Shown piece after piece: positions 46,901 to 59,380 of a stretch of DNA of 64,000 nucleotides (its first letter is position 1; each line of letters opens with the position of its first letter). Under the pieces are notes generated by a model. The model saw only the letters and a list, made by a program, of their open reading frames with translations, was not told the origin of the DNA and did no database searches. Made by a program: the position numbers and the translations under genes. Origin of the DNA: Silene latifolia. Its lineage: Eukaryota; Streptophyta; Magnoliopsida; Caryophyllales; Caryophyllaceae. Where the stretch lies: assembly GCF_048544455.1 (NCBI RefSeq), contig NC_133534.1, positions 223,972,292 through 224,036,291 of the forward strand. The letters run 5' to 3'.

Positions 46901-47050
46901 GTCCCTTTTCTACTCCACTCTCCACTCCACTATCTTAGGATCCAAAGCCCGCTTATCCCGAATATCATCATAAAACTCCGGATGTCTTGTCATATCACCC
47001 ATGGCATCTCCTTTCGCATCATATGTATCCCAAAGCTCGCTACCTCATCC

Positions 47051-48841
47051 TCACCTCATCAAAGATAGAGCTGTACACAAGGAATGTACACTCTTCCTAC
47101 TCAAAGCATCAGCAACAACATTGGCCTTCTCTTCATGGTAGATAATCTCCATGTCGTAGTCGCCAATCAACTCCATCCACCTCCTCTGTCTCATGTTCAA
47201 CTCCTTCTGCGTGAAGATGTACTTAAGACTCTTGTGATCAGAAAATACCTTAAAGATTGCTCCATAAAGGTAATGTCTCCAAATCCGGAGAGCAAACACC
47301 ACTGCACCCAACTCCAGATCGTGGGTAGGGTAGTTCTCCTCAAAAGGCTTCAATTGCCTTGAAGCATAGGCAATCACTTTACCATTCTGCATCAACACAC
47401 ATCCCAACCCATTCTTCGAGGCATCTGTATAAACCTCAAAATTCTCGCTCCCTTCAGGTAATGCTAAGACAGGAGCTGTGGTCAAACGCTCCTTTAATGT
47501 TTGGAACGCCGTCTCACAACTCTCATCCCAACGAAACCTGTTCTCCTTCCTCATCAATGCTGTCATCGGTCTAGCTATCTTGGAGAAATCTTTCACGAAC
47601 CGTCTGTAGTATCCAGCTAAACCCAAGAAACTCCTAACCTCAGCAACATTCTTTGGTGCTTCCCACTTTGTCACTGCCTCAATCTTCGCCGGATCCACAG
47701 CTACCCCATCTTTAGAAATTACATGCCCCAGAAAAGCAACTTTCTCCAACCAGAACTCACACTTGGACAGCTTGGCATACAACTTATGATCCCTCAAAGT
47801 CTGCAACACGATCCTCAAATGCTCCTCGTGCTCCTCCTTAGTCTTTCAGTAGACTAAGATATCATCGATAAACACCACTACAAACTGGTCCAAGAACTGT
47901 CTGAAGATTCTATTCATTAAATCCATAAACACTGCCGGCGCATTAGACAACCCAAACGGCATCACCACATACTCGTAATGGCCATACCTCGACGTGAAAG
48001 CTGTCTTTGGTATGTCCACCTCTCTAATCTTCAATTGATGGTACCCCGACCTCAAATCAATCTTAGAAAAGACCGTTGCACCGCTCAACTGATCAAACAG
48101 GTCATCTATCCTTGGCAAAGGATACTTATTCTTTATCGTCACACGGTTCAGCTCTCTGTAATCTATGCATAACCTCAAACTCCCATCTTTCTTCTTCACG
48201 AAAAGAACTGGTGCTCCCCAAGGCGATACACTTGGTCTAATGTATCCCTTCTCTATCAAATCATCCAACTGCTTCCTAAGCTCCTCCATCTCCTTAGGAC
48301 CCATACGGTACGGTGCCTTAGAGATTGGCCCCGTCCCTGGCTTCAACTCGACGGTGAAATCTATCTCCCTCTTCGGTGGCAACCCCGGAATCTCCTCTGG
48401 AAAAACATCTGCAAACTCTCCTACCACTGGTATCTCATCAACTACCGGACTCTCTATCTGATCATCTCTCACATGGCATAAGATCAGCGGACATCCCTTC
48501 CTCAGATAAGACTTCAAGGTGACAGCTGCAATCAACTTAACTTTGGGTTTGACTAGAAACCCACGATAAGACACACTAACACCCTTTGGACCTCTTAAGG
48601 ACACTTTCTTTTGATGACAGTCTATCTTAGCTTTATACTTTCCTAACCAATCCATCCCAACTATCATCTCAAAACCGTTAAAAGGAAACTCTAGCAAGTC
48701 TACAGGGAAATCAACTTGCCCAACTATCAAAGATACATCTCTAAACAATCTCCCACACGATACGGACTCACCCGAAGGTATGCAAACTTGCTCACTAACA
48801 GACTCATATACTCTCAAACCCAACTGTTTTACATGACTCAA
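47051..48841 (-). pseudogene. Chromovirus protease end, RT and RNase H
   Basis: The frame 48841-47846 holds the end of the protease ([25 protein letters not shown]), then [57 protein letters not shown] and the active site [13 protein letters not shown] at 47846 (after ILVY) breaks the frame. It continues 47818-47051 with [14 protein letters not shown], RNase H Asp in [29 protein letters not shown] and VVADALSRK. All RT motifs and catalytic residues are present; the single stop is the main defect. Confidence 0.92.
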
Positions 48842-50103
48842 GACACAAACGATCGAGAAGCCCCTTAATCAAACAAAACAAAGGTAGGAATACCATTAAC
48901 AAGGAATGTACCGGTGATAACATGCGCATCTTCCTCACCGCTTTCTTCTCCATCATGAATAACTTCACATCGGTCTTCCGCCCACCTCCCGGACAAGATC
49001 TTGCGTAGATGCGGTCGCTTAGCACCCGACCCTTGATTGTTGTTGTTGTTCGTCGGTGTTTTTTGATAAGAATTACCGCCGTTGCGGTTGCCTCCCACTG
49101 GTAACTCGACTTCCCGGTTTGGCCATGATCCGGCCCGGTCTGTTGCTGCGAAGCTCTGTGCGGTTTCGAAAAGATCCGGTGCACTCGTGCACTCATGTCG
49201 CTTGTGGCCTACACCACCGCAACCATAGCAGGTCACTCCCCAACTATTACTCACACTCCCACGGCCACGCCCAAAGGAAGCCCCAAAGATCGAACCCGGA
49301 CCTTAAGAAAACCCTTTGACCGATTGTGGTTGCCTTTCTTGTAATTAGATTGGCCACCACCCTCGCTCTCGGACTTCCTCTTCTCACCACCTGACCTCTC
49401 CCGAGCCATCTCCACCAACCTCTCAGCTCTCCCAGCCTCTCATAAGCTTCCTTAACATCGGTAAGGATTCCCACGGGTAACTTATCCATAATCTTGGTAG
49501 TCAACCCTCTCTCAGACCTCAACGCCAAAGTTCTCCTCACTCAAACCCATATCCTCAAGATACCTGGACTTCTCATTGAACTGTCTCTAGTACTCGGCTA
49601 CAGACATCTCAGCGGTCATCTTAAACTTATCAAACTCTTCCTTCAACTTACTCCTCACATGCTCCGTCACGAACTCCTTCCTCACGGCCCCTACGAAACT
49701 CCTCCCAAGGTATAGCAGGTAAGCCTTGGTTGGTGTATATCTCCTTAGCACTCACCTTCACTGAATCCCACCACTTGCCTGCTGCCTCCCTCAGATAGAA
49801 CGCAGCATGTTCCACTCTCATCTCATCAGGACAATGAACCAAGTCTAAGATGTTCTCCATCTCTCTCAGCCAACTATCAAGCAGATTAGGCTCCCCAACT
49901 CCCTTGTACTCTTTCGGGTTAAACCTCGCAATATAGAGGTTGATTTTAGAATGATCAACCTCCTTCTCCTTATTCTTATCCTTGTCCTCATTCACTCTCT
50001 TCAGGGTCTCAGTAAGAGCATCCTGGTGCTCTAACATCTTAACGATGTCATCCACGGTCATAAGCTCAGCTCTCGCATACAAAGCAGTTCTCTTGGGCGG
50101 CAT
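48842..50103 (-). pseudogene. Chromovirus gag and start of protease
   Basis: The probable start is MPPKRTALYARAEL at 50103; frames opening further upstream only translate the palindrome array. Capsid core: FNPKEYKGVGEPNLLDSWLREME, HAAFYLREAAGKWWDSV and IPWEEFR. The zinc knuckle near 49210-49250 is CYGCGGVGHKRHEC (C-x2-C-x4-H-x4-C). Several frameshifts occur between 49250 and 49650 and near 48865. It is followed directly by the protease. Confidence 0.85.
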
Positions 50104-50159
50104 CTTGAAGCTATATAAGAAAGGGTAAACATAAACACACGTACTAAACCTCAAAACAC

Positions 50160-50475
50160 GAAAACACGATGCCCAGAACCCACTCGACCGAGTTCCCAAA
50201 CACACTCGATCGAGTAACGGGCTACTCGATCGAGTGCCCCACGTACTCGATCGAGTGCCCCACGTACTCGATCGAGTACCCAAACTTCCGACCCAAACAG
50301 ACCTTCTGATCTCTTACCTACTCGATCGAGTATCTAGGCTACTCGATCGAGTGACCCCCTACTCGATCGCGTGCCCCTAGTTACTCGATCGAGTGCCCCA
50401 AAGCTCTATTCTGGACTCAAAATCGCCAAAAACCCACCCGATCGAGTCAGTCCCACTCGATCGAGTAACACTAAT
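50160..50475. repeat. CTCGATCGAG palindrome array in chromovirus leader
   Basis: About eleven sites of ACTCGATCGAGT or one-base variants, spaced irregularly (about 17-40 bp apart) and often followed by GCCCC or ACCC. The array lies within 60-370 bp of the gag start, on the leader side. The same motif is in this element's LTRs. Confidence 0.85.
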
Positions 50476-50820
50476 TCGTAAGAGCTACCCGCAGGTTACG
50501 TCATATGCTAACATGCTAAACTTTATAAGCCACATTATATCATAATAAGCATACTACGCATCTTTTCTACTATCCACGAAATCATTTCATCATATTATTA
50601 AATGCCACATTGTAAACCATCCAACATGTTATCATTTCATCAACAAATTTCCTCATATCACCATTTTCTTTCACATGCCCAACTTTCTACTTCAACATCC
50701 AACAACTAACACATTCCATCACATTCGTAAACAAGTTAACCAAACACACATACGACTCGACAAACACTTCCCCCATGTGACCGGTTCAAAGTTGTAGGGC
50801 GACCCCCGCGACTTTAGGAC
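50476..50820 (-). other. Remaining chromovirus leader up to the Copia junction
   Basis: No coding sequence. It is A/T- and C-rich, and ends at about 50820 where the truncated Copia LTR begins (GTGGGCTTCCAC at 50821). Confidence 0.5.
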
Positions 50821-51411
50821 GTGGGCTTCCACTTCCTCTTGGTTTTAACTCGAGGTCCGGTTCGTTAAATACTAAAATGTATATGACGGGTTTTGTATTA
50901 TAAACTGTTATCGGTTATCGGAAATTAAGGCATCAGCTAATAATACGGGTTAGCTGAATTATTAATACGTGTCCGACAAAACAGTATTGTATAATTTATT
51001 TTTAATATACATTTAATTAAATATAAATCACGTATATTTAATTTTACGAATTAACTGGTTAATTCGCCTTAGCCCATGATATTTAATCCGTATTAAATAT
51101 AATATCTCAACATCACATATTTGACTAATTACTAGTCAAATAACTTAGACCAACTATTTGGTTAGTCAATTTTGGCATCTACATGACAAGTATTTTCATC
51201 TTGTCACATCTCTCGAACGTATCCTATAGGTGTGACTTTTAGGGACCAGTTGATCACCGCCATCAGTATGACAATAACGTCAAACTTATCTAGCAAGCCA
51301 ACCGTTATTGATAAACGTGGATCAACGGATAATAATACCAAAGTATGCCCTTTGATCCTTTTAGAGGTTTATAAGTCCTTGCACTAATTGTTAAGGACAC
51401 CAACCCCAACA
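50821..51411 (-). repeat. Copia 3' LTR, truncated
   Basis: Matches 58799-59380 of the 5' LTR almost base for base. The homology starts sharply at 50821; the bases before it are not LTR. It ends ...CCAACCCCAACA at 51411. Confidence 0.85.
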
Positions 51412-52372
51412 AGCTCCCACTTGTCCGTACAAGTGTATGTGCAATGACGTTATCCGCACTAACTGGAGGACACAAGCTCCAACAAACTCCCACTTGTCCG
51501 AACAAGTGTAGGTGCGATAACCGATTCTCATATTCATTTAAAAATTTCTCCCACTCAATGTAAAACAATTTGCAGATCTGGATCCACAAAGGTCGTATTT
51601 TACAATCGATCTGTATCTAGAGTGGTTTCCCCGACTAGAGAGTAACTTAACTGATAAAACGAATCCGTATCCGAGCATGGCCATGCATTTCGATTCTGAC
51701 TCCTCGAGTGGCCCCGAGAAATATCGAGTACTGATAAAGGCTGAATATTTCCTTCAACTCGACTCCTTCCGATCTAAGCACAGCATGAAATAACCCAGAA
51801 AAAATCTACTTGGCCCCCTGTTACGGATGACCGTGAGAAAGAAACCAAAGTCACCCAAAATCTGCCGTAGTCTCAAGAGACAGTCGATAGTCAAAGAATC
51901 GACTCTTAGGATCACCATGGAAGTCCTATCCACGACCGGGCAACGAATGTTATAAAACATTTAGGACTCCACGTCGATGTCACAATTGTGTCCTACGAAA
52001 TATCCGTATAAATCGCCTCGTGATTGGTCATCAACCTTTGTTGACTTATGGCTCGTTGAACCCACCATCAACCAACGTCACGAATAGTTGCCGAGTTATC
52101 GGCTCATGTGGGCAATTAAGGACTAACAAGATATGATGTTTGTTCAGTTCACTTTGTGGTGTTCAAAATTGTCGTACAATTCCACATGAAAAACAAAATA
52201 TATATATATATAAAAAATATCAAAACGATGATGTCGTATAGAGTACAAAGGAGAATGAATCTGATCCATAAAAGAGTACTACAACTCAGGAACACGTTTG
52301 ATTCCCATGGAATTTACGTGCCCTTCATGCTTATCTTGTCGTAATGCTTTAGTGAGAGGATCTACTATGTTA
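51412..52372 (-). other. Copia 3' tail with duplicated PPT/LTR head
   Basis: The minus-strand polypurine tract ACAAGTGGGAGCT (about 51412-51425) precedes the LTR. Some 75 bp further inside is a second tract (AAGTGGGAGTT), followed by TGTTGGAGCTTGTGTCCTCC, an LTR head of the type seen at 63320. The rest is a non-coding tail homologous to 2300-2700. Confidence 0.7.
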
Positions 52373-53800
52373 TCATCTGTAGCAATCTTTTCTATCACTC
52401 TTTGTCTTTTGCTCCACGTAATCCCGGATTAGATGAGCTTTCCGTTGTACATGTCTAGACTTGTTGCTAGACTTTGGCTCCTTAGCTTGGAAGATGGCAC
52501 CACTATTGTCGCAATAGATGGTGATCGGGTCATTCGAACTAGGCACTACAGAGAGCCCATGTAAGAATTGACGCATCCATATCGCTTCCTTTGTTGCTTC
52601 AGACGCGGCATAGTACTCGGACTCGTCGTAGAATCATGTAACAGTTTGTTTCGAACTCTTCCGGTGATCTGCGCCATTAAGAGTAAAAACGAATCCAGAC
52701 CGAGATTTCGAGTCATCTCGATCCGTTTGGAAGCTAGCATCACAGAATCGGTTGCGCATAGCTTTTGTTCGCCTCCATAAGTCAAAGCCCAATCTTTAGT
52801 CCTCCGTAGGTACTTAAGAATGTTCTTGACAGCCAGCCAATGTGGTTCACCTGGTTCTTTGTTGGAATCGACTTGTCATACTCAATGCATATGCCACGCC
52901 CGGACGTGTGCATATCATGGCATACATGATTGATCCTATAGCTGAAGCATAAGGAATCCGTGTCATGCGCTCTTTCTCTTCCGGTGTCTCCGGTGCCTGA
53001 GACTTGCTCAAATGCACCCCTGGAGCCATAGGAAGGAACCCTTTCTTGGAGTTAGTCATGCTGAATCTCTCTAGGACTTTGTCTATGTAAGACTCTGATC
53101 GAGAGATAACATCCGTCGTGGTCTATCTCGATAGATACGGATGCCTAGAATTCTCTGTGCCTCTCCCATATCTTTCATCCGGGAAATGGTTCTTCAACCA
53201 TACTTTCACCGAAGTTAAGAGAGGTATGTCATTCCCAATCGGGAGTATGTCGTCAACATACAATATTAGGAAGACAATCTTGCTCCCACTCGACTTGATA
53301 TATAGACATGGTTCCTCGACGATCGAGTAAATCCATTCTCTTTTATCACTTGGTCGAAGCGATGATTCCAACTCCTTGATGCTTGCTTAAGTCCATAAAT
53401 GGAACGCTTAAGCTTGCACACTTTCTTAGGATGTCCTGGATCGATGAAACCTTCGGGTTGTACCATGTACAACTCTTCCTCCAAAAAGCCGTTTAAGAAG
53501 GCGGTTTCACATCCATTTGCCAAATTTCATAGTCATGAAAAGCGGCGATCGCTAAGATAATCCGAATGGAACGCAGATAACTACGGGTGCAAAATCTCAT
53601 CGTAGTGCAAACCTGGCACTTGGGTGAAACCTTTAGCAACTAGTCGTGCTTTGTAGATATCTTTTTGACCTTCCACAGAATGCTTTATCTTGTAAAGCCA
53701 TTTGCATTGAAGGGGACGAACCTTAGCAGGTAAGTCAACAAGATCCCACACGTTGTTCTCATACATGGAGTCCATCTCGGATTGCATGGCCTCAAGCCAT
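52373..53800 (-). pseudogene. Copia RT and RNase H
   Basis: In broken frames. RT start WDLVDLPAKVRPLQCKWLYKIK (53581-53787), then the FLNGFLEEELYMVQPEGF block (53266-53523), KRSIYGLKQASRSW, active site LYVDDILPIGND (about 53230) and YASAIGSIMYAMICTRP (52847-53059). RNase H ends with IYCDNSGAIFQAKEPKSSNKSRHV (52373-52576). YVDD is intact, but at least five shifts or stops separate the pieces. Confidence 0.88.
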
Positions 53801-55498
53801 AGCTTTGAGTCGAACTTGTCATGGCACCTTTATAGGTTGCGGGTTCACTACTCGTTAAGAGTAGAACGTCATCTATGTCATGTTCCTCGACCATACCGAT
53901 GTATCTGTCCGGAGGAATAGAGACTCTACCCGACCTCCTAGGTTCCTCGGGAATATTCACCGCAGTAGGGATTGAAGGAATTGGTTCCTCCAATGGTTGC
54001 TCGGTGTTTGGTTCTGGAATCTCCGATGTGTCGAAGGTTCTATCACTCTTTGCATTCTCGAGAAATTCCTTCTCTAAGAATGTCGCACTAGCCGCAACAA
54101 AAACACGTTGTTCGGTTGGCGAATAAAAGTAATGACCACGTGATCCTTTAGGATAACCTATAAAGTATGTCTTGACCGATCGCGGGCCGAGCTTATCCTC
54201 GTGTCTCCACTTGACATAAGCCTCATAGCCCCAAACCCGTATAAAGGACAAGTTAGGGACCGTTCCCTTCCATAGTTCATATGGAGTCTTGTCAATGACT
54301 TTAGACGGACTTGTTAAGTATTAGAGCGGCTGACATAAGAGCATAACCCCACAATGAATCAGGTAAAACCGTGTGACTCATCATGGATCGAACCATATCA
54401 AGTAGTGTTCGATTTCTCCGTTCGGACACACCATTCAACTGAGGTGTTCCAGGTGGAGTTAACTGTAGGGCAATCCCACACGATCCTTCGGTGTTGATCA
54501 AACTCGTGAGAAAGATACTCGCCACCACGATCCGAACGCAGTGTTATTATCTTTCTACCCAACAGGTTCTGTACCCTATTTTGGTATTCCTTGAATTTCT
54601 CAAAGGATTCACTTTTGTGCTTCATTAAGTAGACATAGCCATATCTACTCAAATCGTCCGTGAAAGTGATGAAATACCTATAGCCTTCTCGTGCGGTGAT
54701 TGACATAGGACCACATACATCCGTGTGTATGAGCCCTAATAGGTCAGCAGCGCGCATTCCAACACCTTTGAAGGAAATCCGAGTCATCTTACCGATGAGA
54801 CATGATTCACACGTGCCAAATGATTGAAAATCAAAGGCCGAGATAGCTCCATGTTTGATGAGCTGTTTTACGCGTTTCTCATTAATGTGTCCCATACGGC
54901 AGTGCCATAGATACGTTTGATCTTTGTCACCAACCTTTAACTTTTTATTCATTACGTGTAATATTTCGTTGGTCTGATCTAAAACATAAATTCCATTCAT
55001 GGAGACTGCCTTGCCATAAATCATATTGTGTAATGAGAAAATGCAAGAATTATTCTCTATTACAAATGAAAAACCAAGTTTATCAAGCGCAGAAACAGAA
55101 ATAATGTTTTTAGAAAGACTGGGTACATAATAGCAATCATATAATGATAACTCAAATCCGCTAGGAAGTTGGATCACATATGTCCCCTTGGAGATGGCAG
55201 CTACTCTTGCTCCATTCCCAACACGCAGGTCCACCTCACCCTTTACGAGGGGTTCGATGTTTGAGCCCCGCACATGATTACAGAGATGAGAACCACAACC
55301 AGTATCAAGTACCCAAGTTCCGTAACTTGCGTGGTTAATCTCAATCATATGAATAAAAGTAGAAGAGAGAGAAGACATACCAACGGGTTTAACACGACCT
55401 GCCTTTAAGTCCTCATGATAAACAGGACATGTGCGTCTCCAATGCCCGGTCTTGTGGCAATGATGGCATTCCATGTTTTCACTCTTGCTCTTTGTCAT
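53801..55498 (-). pseudogene. Copia nucleocapsid, protease and integrase
   Basis: The long frame 55498-54398 begins with a CCHC knuckle (CHHCHKTGHWRRTC). It then has the protease active site WVLDTGCGSHLC, the gag-pre-integrase zinc domain (LWHCRMGHINEKR ... CESCLIGKMTR) and the integrase core: Asp in IHTDVCGPM, Asp in RSDRGGEYLS. A shift near 54500 leads to the Glu block NGVSERRNRTLLDMVRSMM (54301-54528). The C-terminal integrase part is FIRVWGYEAYVKWRHEDKLGPRS (53685-54251). Confidence 0.9.
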
Positions 55499-56305
55499 GC
55501 CCGATGAGTTGCTCGCCTCACCAGGACCACTCTTCCCGAACCCGACTTCTTGAACTTCGCCTTACCTCTTCGTTAGGTTTGCGGAGCTTTGCCCTTACCT
55601 TTCCCTTTGTTTGACACAACGAGAACATCCTGTTTCGAGCTCCCACTGCACTTCATGTCCTTCTCGGTCTGTACGAGGAGGGAGTGCAGTTCATGGGGAG
55701 TTTTCTTCAAATCATTCATATAGTAATTCGCTCTAAATTGCGAAAAACCATCGTGGAGTGAGTGAAGCATGCGGTCGATAACAATGTTCTCGCTGATGTT
55801 ACAATTAAAGGTCTCCCGCTTCTCGACATTCTCAATCATGCTGAGAATGTGTGGGCTAACCTGTTGGTTGGCCCTTTTCGAGTCTCGCATCAAAGAAGCG
55901 AGTGGTATGCTCATAGGTCACGATTCTCGGCGCTTTCGAGAATTCCTTAGTGAGCGTGGTGAAAATCTTGTTTGCACCTTGGGCTATGAAGCGTTTCGGC
56001 AAATTGGGTTCCATTGCAAAAATGAGTACGTTCTTTACCGCACTTTTGACTTCTAAAGCGAAATCGTTATACTTGTTGATTTCGTTAATTCCAACCGTGG
56101 GGCCTGGGTTTAACGGCATGGGCTCAAGCGGATATCCGAGCTTTCCGTCAGCGGCGGCAGATTCCGTAATCTTTGCCTCCCGATCCGCGAAGTTGGATCC
56201 GTCATTCTTGCCGAGTGGGTGATTCATCCGACTCATGAAGATCCTAAGCCAGGACTCACGGTCCAATGTGGCACTTGGCATTGGGTTATCACTTGAACCA
56301 GCCAT
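55499..56305 (-). pseudogene. Copia gag N-terminal and UBN2-like region
   Basis: Start MAGSSDNPMPSATL at 56305. The frame to 55856 and a second frame 55914-55573 overlap and read the Copia gag core (SMIENVEKRETFNCNIS, MLHSLHDGFSQFRANYYM, HELHSLLVQTEKDMK). It is followed by a Gly/Lys tail and the knuckle at 55480. A shift near 55880-55910 breaks it. Confidence 0.82.
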
Positions 56306-57639
56306 TTGATGTTAAGCAGTTTAAAACGTGATCTACACTGAAAAAGAAAGAAAAACAAAACGAAATAAGCAACTCATCGAGGTGATTTAAGTCTATTTTA
56401 AAATTCATTTTAAACATGTAGACTCTCGCACTTGCATAATTGATCTCCCTCAAGAATGATACAAGTGATCCCAAGACTCAATTTCGTGAAATTGATAAGC
56501 CAACTGTTTAGCTAATTCTTAGGAAGAACTCTTGGTCGATAGATTTCCGTAAATCCTATCTATAGTCCACCATGATCACAGGATCGCATTTAGTGACCAT
56601 AGTGTTGAGATAAAATAGGTCAATCGGTTCCAACTTACCCGACGTAGAAGGGGTCATAGTATGCCTACCGACGAAGAAGGGACTCATTGGAGTTTGACCT
56701 ATAAAGACCGTTCTCAATTTTGGTTTATACGAGGAAGATCCCATCAACAAAATTATAATTCATTTTAAGTGAACGAATAACTAGCGTCTGTCGTGAATGA
56801 ATTTATTTGGAAGATGGCTTAGAAACGTGTGACATGAGAATGTCAATGAAAACTAACTCGTGACCTCTATATGTGTCAGTTTTCATGCAATAAATTATAG
56901 GTGGTTTGGTTTTAGGCGGAATATGATGCATATTATCGTTGCATAAAAAAAAAAAAGGAATGCGATACGTAAATAAAAAATTCCTAGTGTGGCCTATCCT
57001 AGTAAAAGAACATAATACAACTTTGGAATCCACCGTTGGACCCTAAAAGCTTGTCTTGATGTTCCATCTTGATCCATGTAGCGGGAGTGAGCATCTGGTC
57101 TCCATCTTTGGTCTTCTCAAAAATTACAATTAAAATTACAAAATATAAACCTATTTACATTCTAATTAAAACTGTAATTACAAGTGAAAAATCCAAAACG
57201 GAGATACAAGATCTCAAAAAACAACCAAGACCGTGTTCCATCATTACGGTAACACGTTCTACTAAGGCCACACTAAGTTACAATCGCTTGTAAAATTAAA
57301 TACGTAATTAAAAGGCATTCACGGCATTCATAAATTAACGATAAATAAAAATGCATCAACTAAAAATAAAACAAATTTATTCATGACATAATTCCGTAAT
57401 TATGTTAAATTTATCCAAACCACCTTTTAATGATTAAAATTCATGTGATAAAACCGGTTCTATCATTTAATTTTAATCCATTACAATCCGTTACTTTAAA
57501 AACGCTTTAAAATAACTTAATGGTACGTGTGTGAACTGTTTCACAATCATAGCGAGTGTACTATATCCGGATAAAGTACATATTGAAGCCAAAAGAAAAT
57601 TTAAATCAAAAGAAACAAATTTTCAAAGCTGTTAAAGAC

Positions 57640-57972
57640 GAAATCACTCGATCCAGGGACACGAGTGCTCGATCGAGGACAGAGGGCTCGATCGATCGAA
57701 CGCAAGTCGATCGAGAGGTATACTAATCGGGAGGTGCTCGATCGACTAAAGCGGAGGTCGATCGAGTACCTATATCGAAAAACTACTCGATCGAGTACGA
57801 GGACAACTCGATCGAGCAAGAGGGGTTTTGAAGCGGGTCGATCGAGTACAAAGAAGGACTCGATCGAGCAAAAGGTTTTTTGAGATGTGGTCGATCGAGT
57901 ACAACAGGGACTCGATCGATCAAAAACAAGACAGAAAAAGACTCGATCGGTAGAAATACGCTCGATCGAATG
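57640..57972. repeat. CTCGATCGAG palindrome array in Copia leader
   Basis: About fifteen sites of (A)CTCGATCGAG(T/C/A) or GTCGATCGAG, including forms with doubled GATC (CTCGATCGATCGA). Spacing is irregular, 15-35 bp. The core equals that of the chromovirus and non-autonomous element arrays, but the linkers differ, so this is not a simple shared insertion. Confidence 0.8.
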
Positions 57973-58363
57973 CTAAAGTGGCTGAAACTTCAAAACCCTC
58001 GTGAAAACATATTTCGAGACAAAATCAATTGCAAATATGATCAAAAACGCATTAAAACAAATTTGACAATTGACAAAAACTTGACATGTTGCTATAATCT
58101 CTGTATAAAATAACAACATGTAAAAACAACATGAAATTTGAAGCAAAACAGCCGTGTAAAACATGGCACGGTTTGGTTTTCGAGACAAAACAACAACAAG
58201 AGCAACCGTGTAAACAGGACACGGTTCCCAAAGCAACCAAAAAACGCAGCAAATTTAAAAAAATTTCTGCCGAGTAAAAAAATGGCTGCCGAGACAAATT
58301 TTTAACCAAAAATCATCGTTTCAACAATCGTTTGATGAAAAACACACATAAAAATTTACGTGG

Positions 58364-58379
58364 CCTCGCTCTGATACCA
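58364..58379 (-). other. Copia primer-binding site
   Basis: The minus strand reads TGGTATCAGAGCGAGG, complementary to the initiator tRNA-Met 3' end, two bases from the LTR terminus at 58382. Confidence 0.85.
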
Positions 58380-58381
58380 CT

Positions 58382-59380
58382 TGTAGGTTAATATCCGTAT
58401 ACTACCCTTTAATTGCAGGACTATAACGTAAATTTATACATGCAATTTATAGTCATAAAACGATAAAAACAATAGAAACGATAAGTGTATAGAAATCAAC
58501 CTCGGGTCCTTTAAATTGCGGCGTAAAGAACAGAAATCTAAGCAGATTTCCTCCTAATCGTTGCACCCAAGACTTTTTCCGAGATATGCCCTTTTGCTAG
58601 AACAGTGTTCTCCGATTGCCTTGCAATATAGGGAGAACTGATGTGAGTTTGCTTGAGATGTGAGATCTCGGTTTCTACAGAGAAGAATGCTCTTCGAAAC
58701 CCTAATTATCTTTCACTAATGATGATTAGGTTTAACAGAGGGAGGAGGTCTCCTTTTGTTCTCCTATTTCGGCCAAAACCGTGACCCACAAGGGGAAGTG
58801 GGCTTCCACTTCCTCTTGGTTTTAACTCGAGGTCCGGTTCGTTAAATACTAAAATGTATATGACGGGTTTTGTATTATAAACTGTTATCGGTTATCGGAA
58901 ATTAAGGCATCAGCTAATAATACGGGTTAGCTGAATTATTAATACGTGTCCGACAAAACAGTATTGTATAATTTATTTTTAATATACATTTAATTAAATA
59001 TAAATCACGTATATTTAATTTTACGAATTAACTGGTTAATTCGCCTTAGCCCATGATATTTAATCCGTATTAAATATAATATCTCAACATCACATATTTG
59101 ACTAATTACTAGTCAAATAACTCGGACTAACTGGTTAGTCAATTTTGGCATCTACATGAGTATTTTCATTTGTCACATCTCTCGAACGTATCCTATAGGT
59201 GTCACTTTTAGGGACCAGTTGATCACCGCCATCTGTATGACAATAACGTCAAACTTATCTAGCAAGCCAACCGTTATTGATAAACGTGGATCAACTGATA
59301 ATAATACCAAAGTATGCCCTTTGATCCTTTTAGAGGTTTATAAGTCCTTGCACTAACTGTTAAGGACACCAACCCCAACA
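58382..59380 (-). repeat. Copia 5' LTR, complete
   Basis: 999 bp; the minus strand starts TGTTGGGGTTGGTG and ends ATATTAACCTACA. The head block is shared with the LTRs ending at 4837 and 51411 and starting at 63320. Confidence 0.9.

Larger units (their letters stand above)
56306..58381 (-). other. Copia leader
   Basis: About 2 kb of non-coding DNA between gag and the PBS, unusually long for Copia. It holds the palindrome array at 57640-57972. No frame outside the array appears genuine. Confidence 0.6.
50821..59380 (-). mobile_element. Ty1/copia element nested in chromovirus leader
   Basis: Minus-strand order from the right: 5' LTR (58382-59380), PBS, long leader with palindrome array, gag, protease, integrase, RT, RNase H, 3' tail, polypurine tract and a truncated 3' LTR (50821-51411). 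About 417 bp of the 3' LTR's far end is missing, so no target duplication can be checked. The integrase-before-RT order defines Copia. The sublineage is not determined; the long 3' tail fits Angela/Tork-like elements. Confidence 0.88.

Noticed and set aside
59156..59356. Repeated short ORF in Copia LTRs (also at 4609)
   Set aside because: It follows the conserved LTR head, is antisense to the element, and has no other support as a gene.
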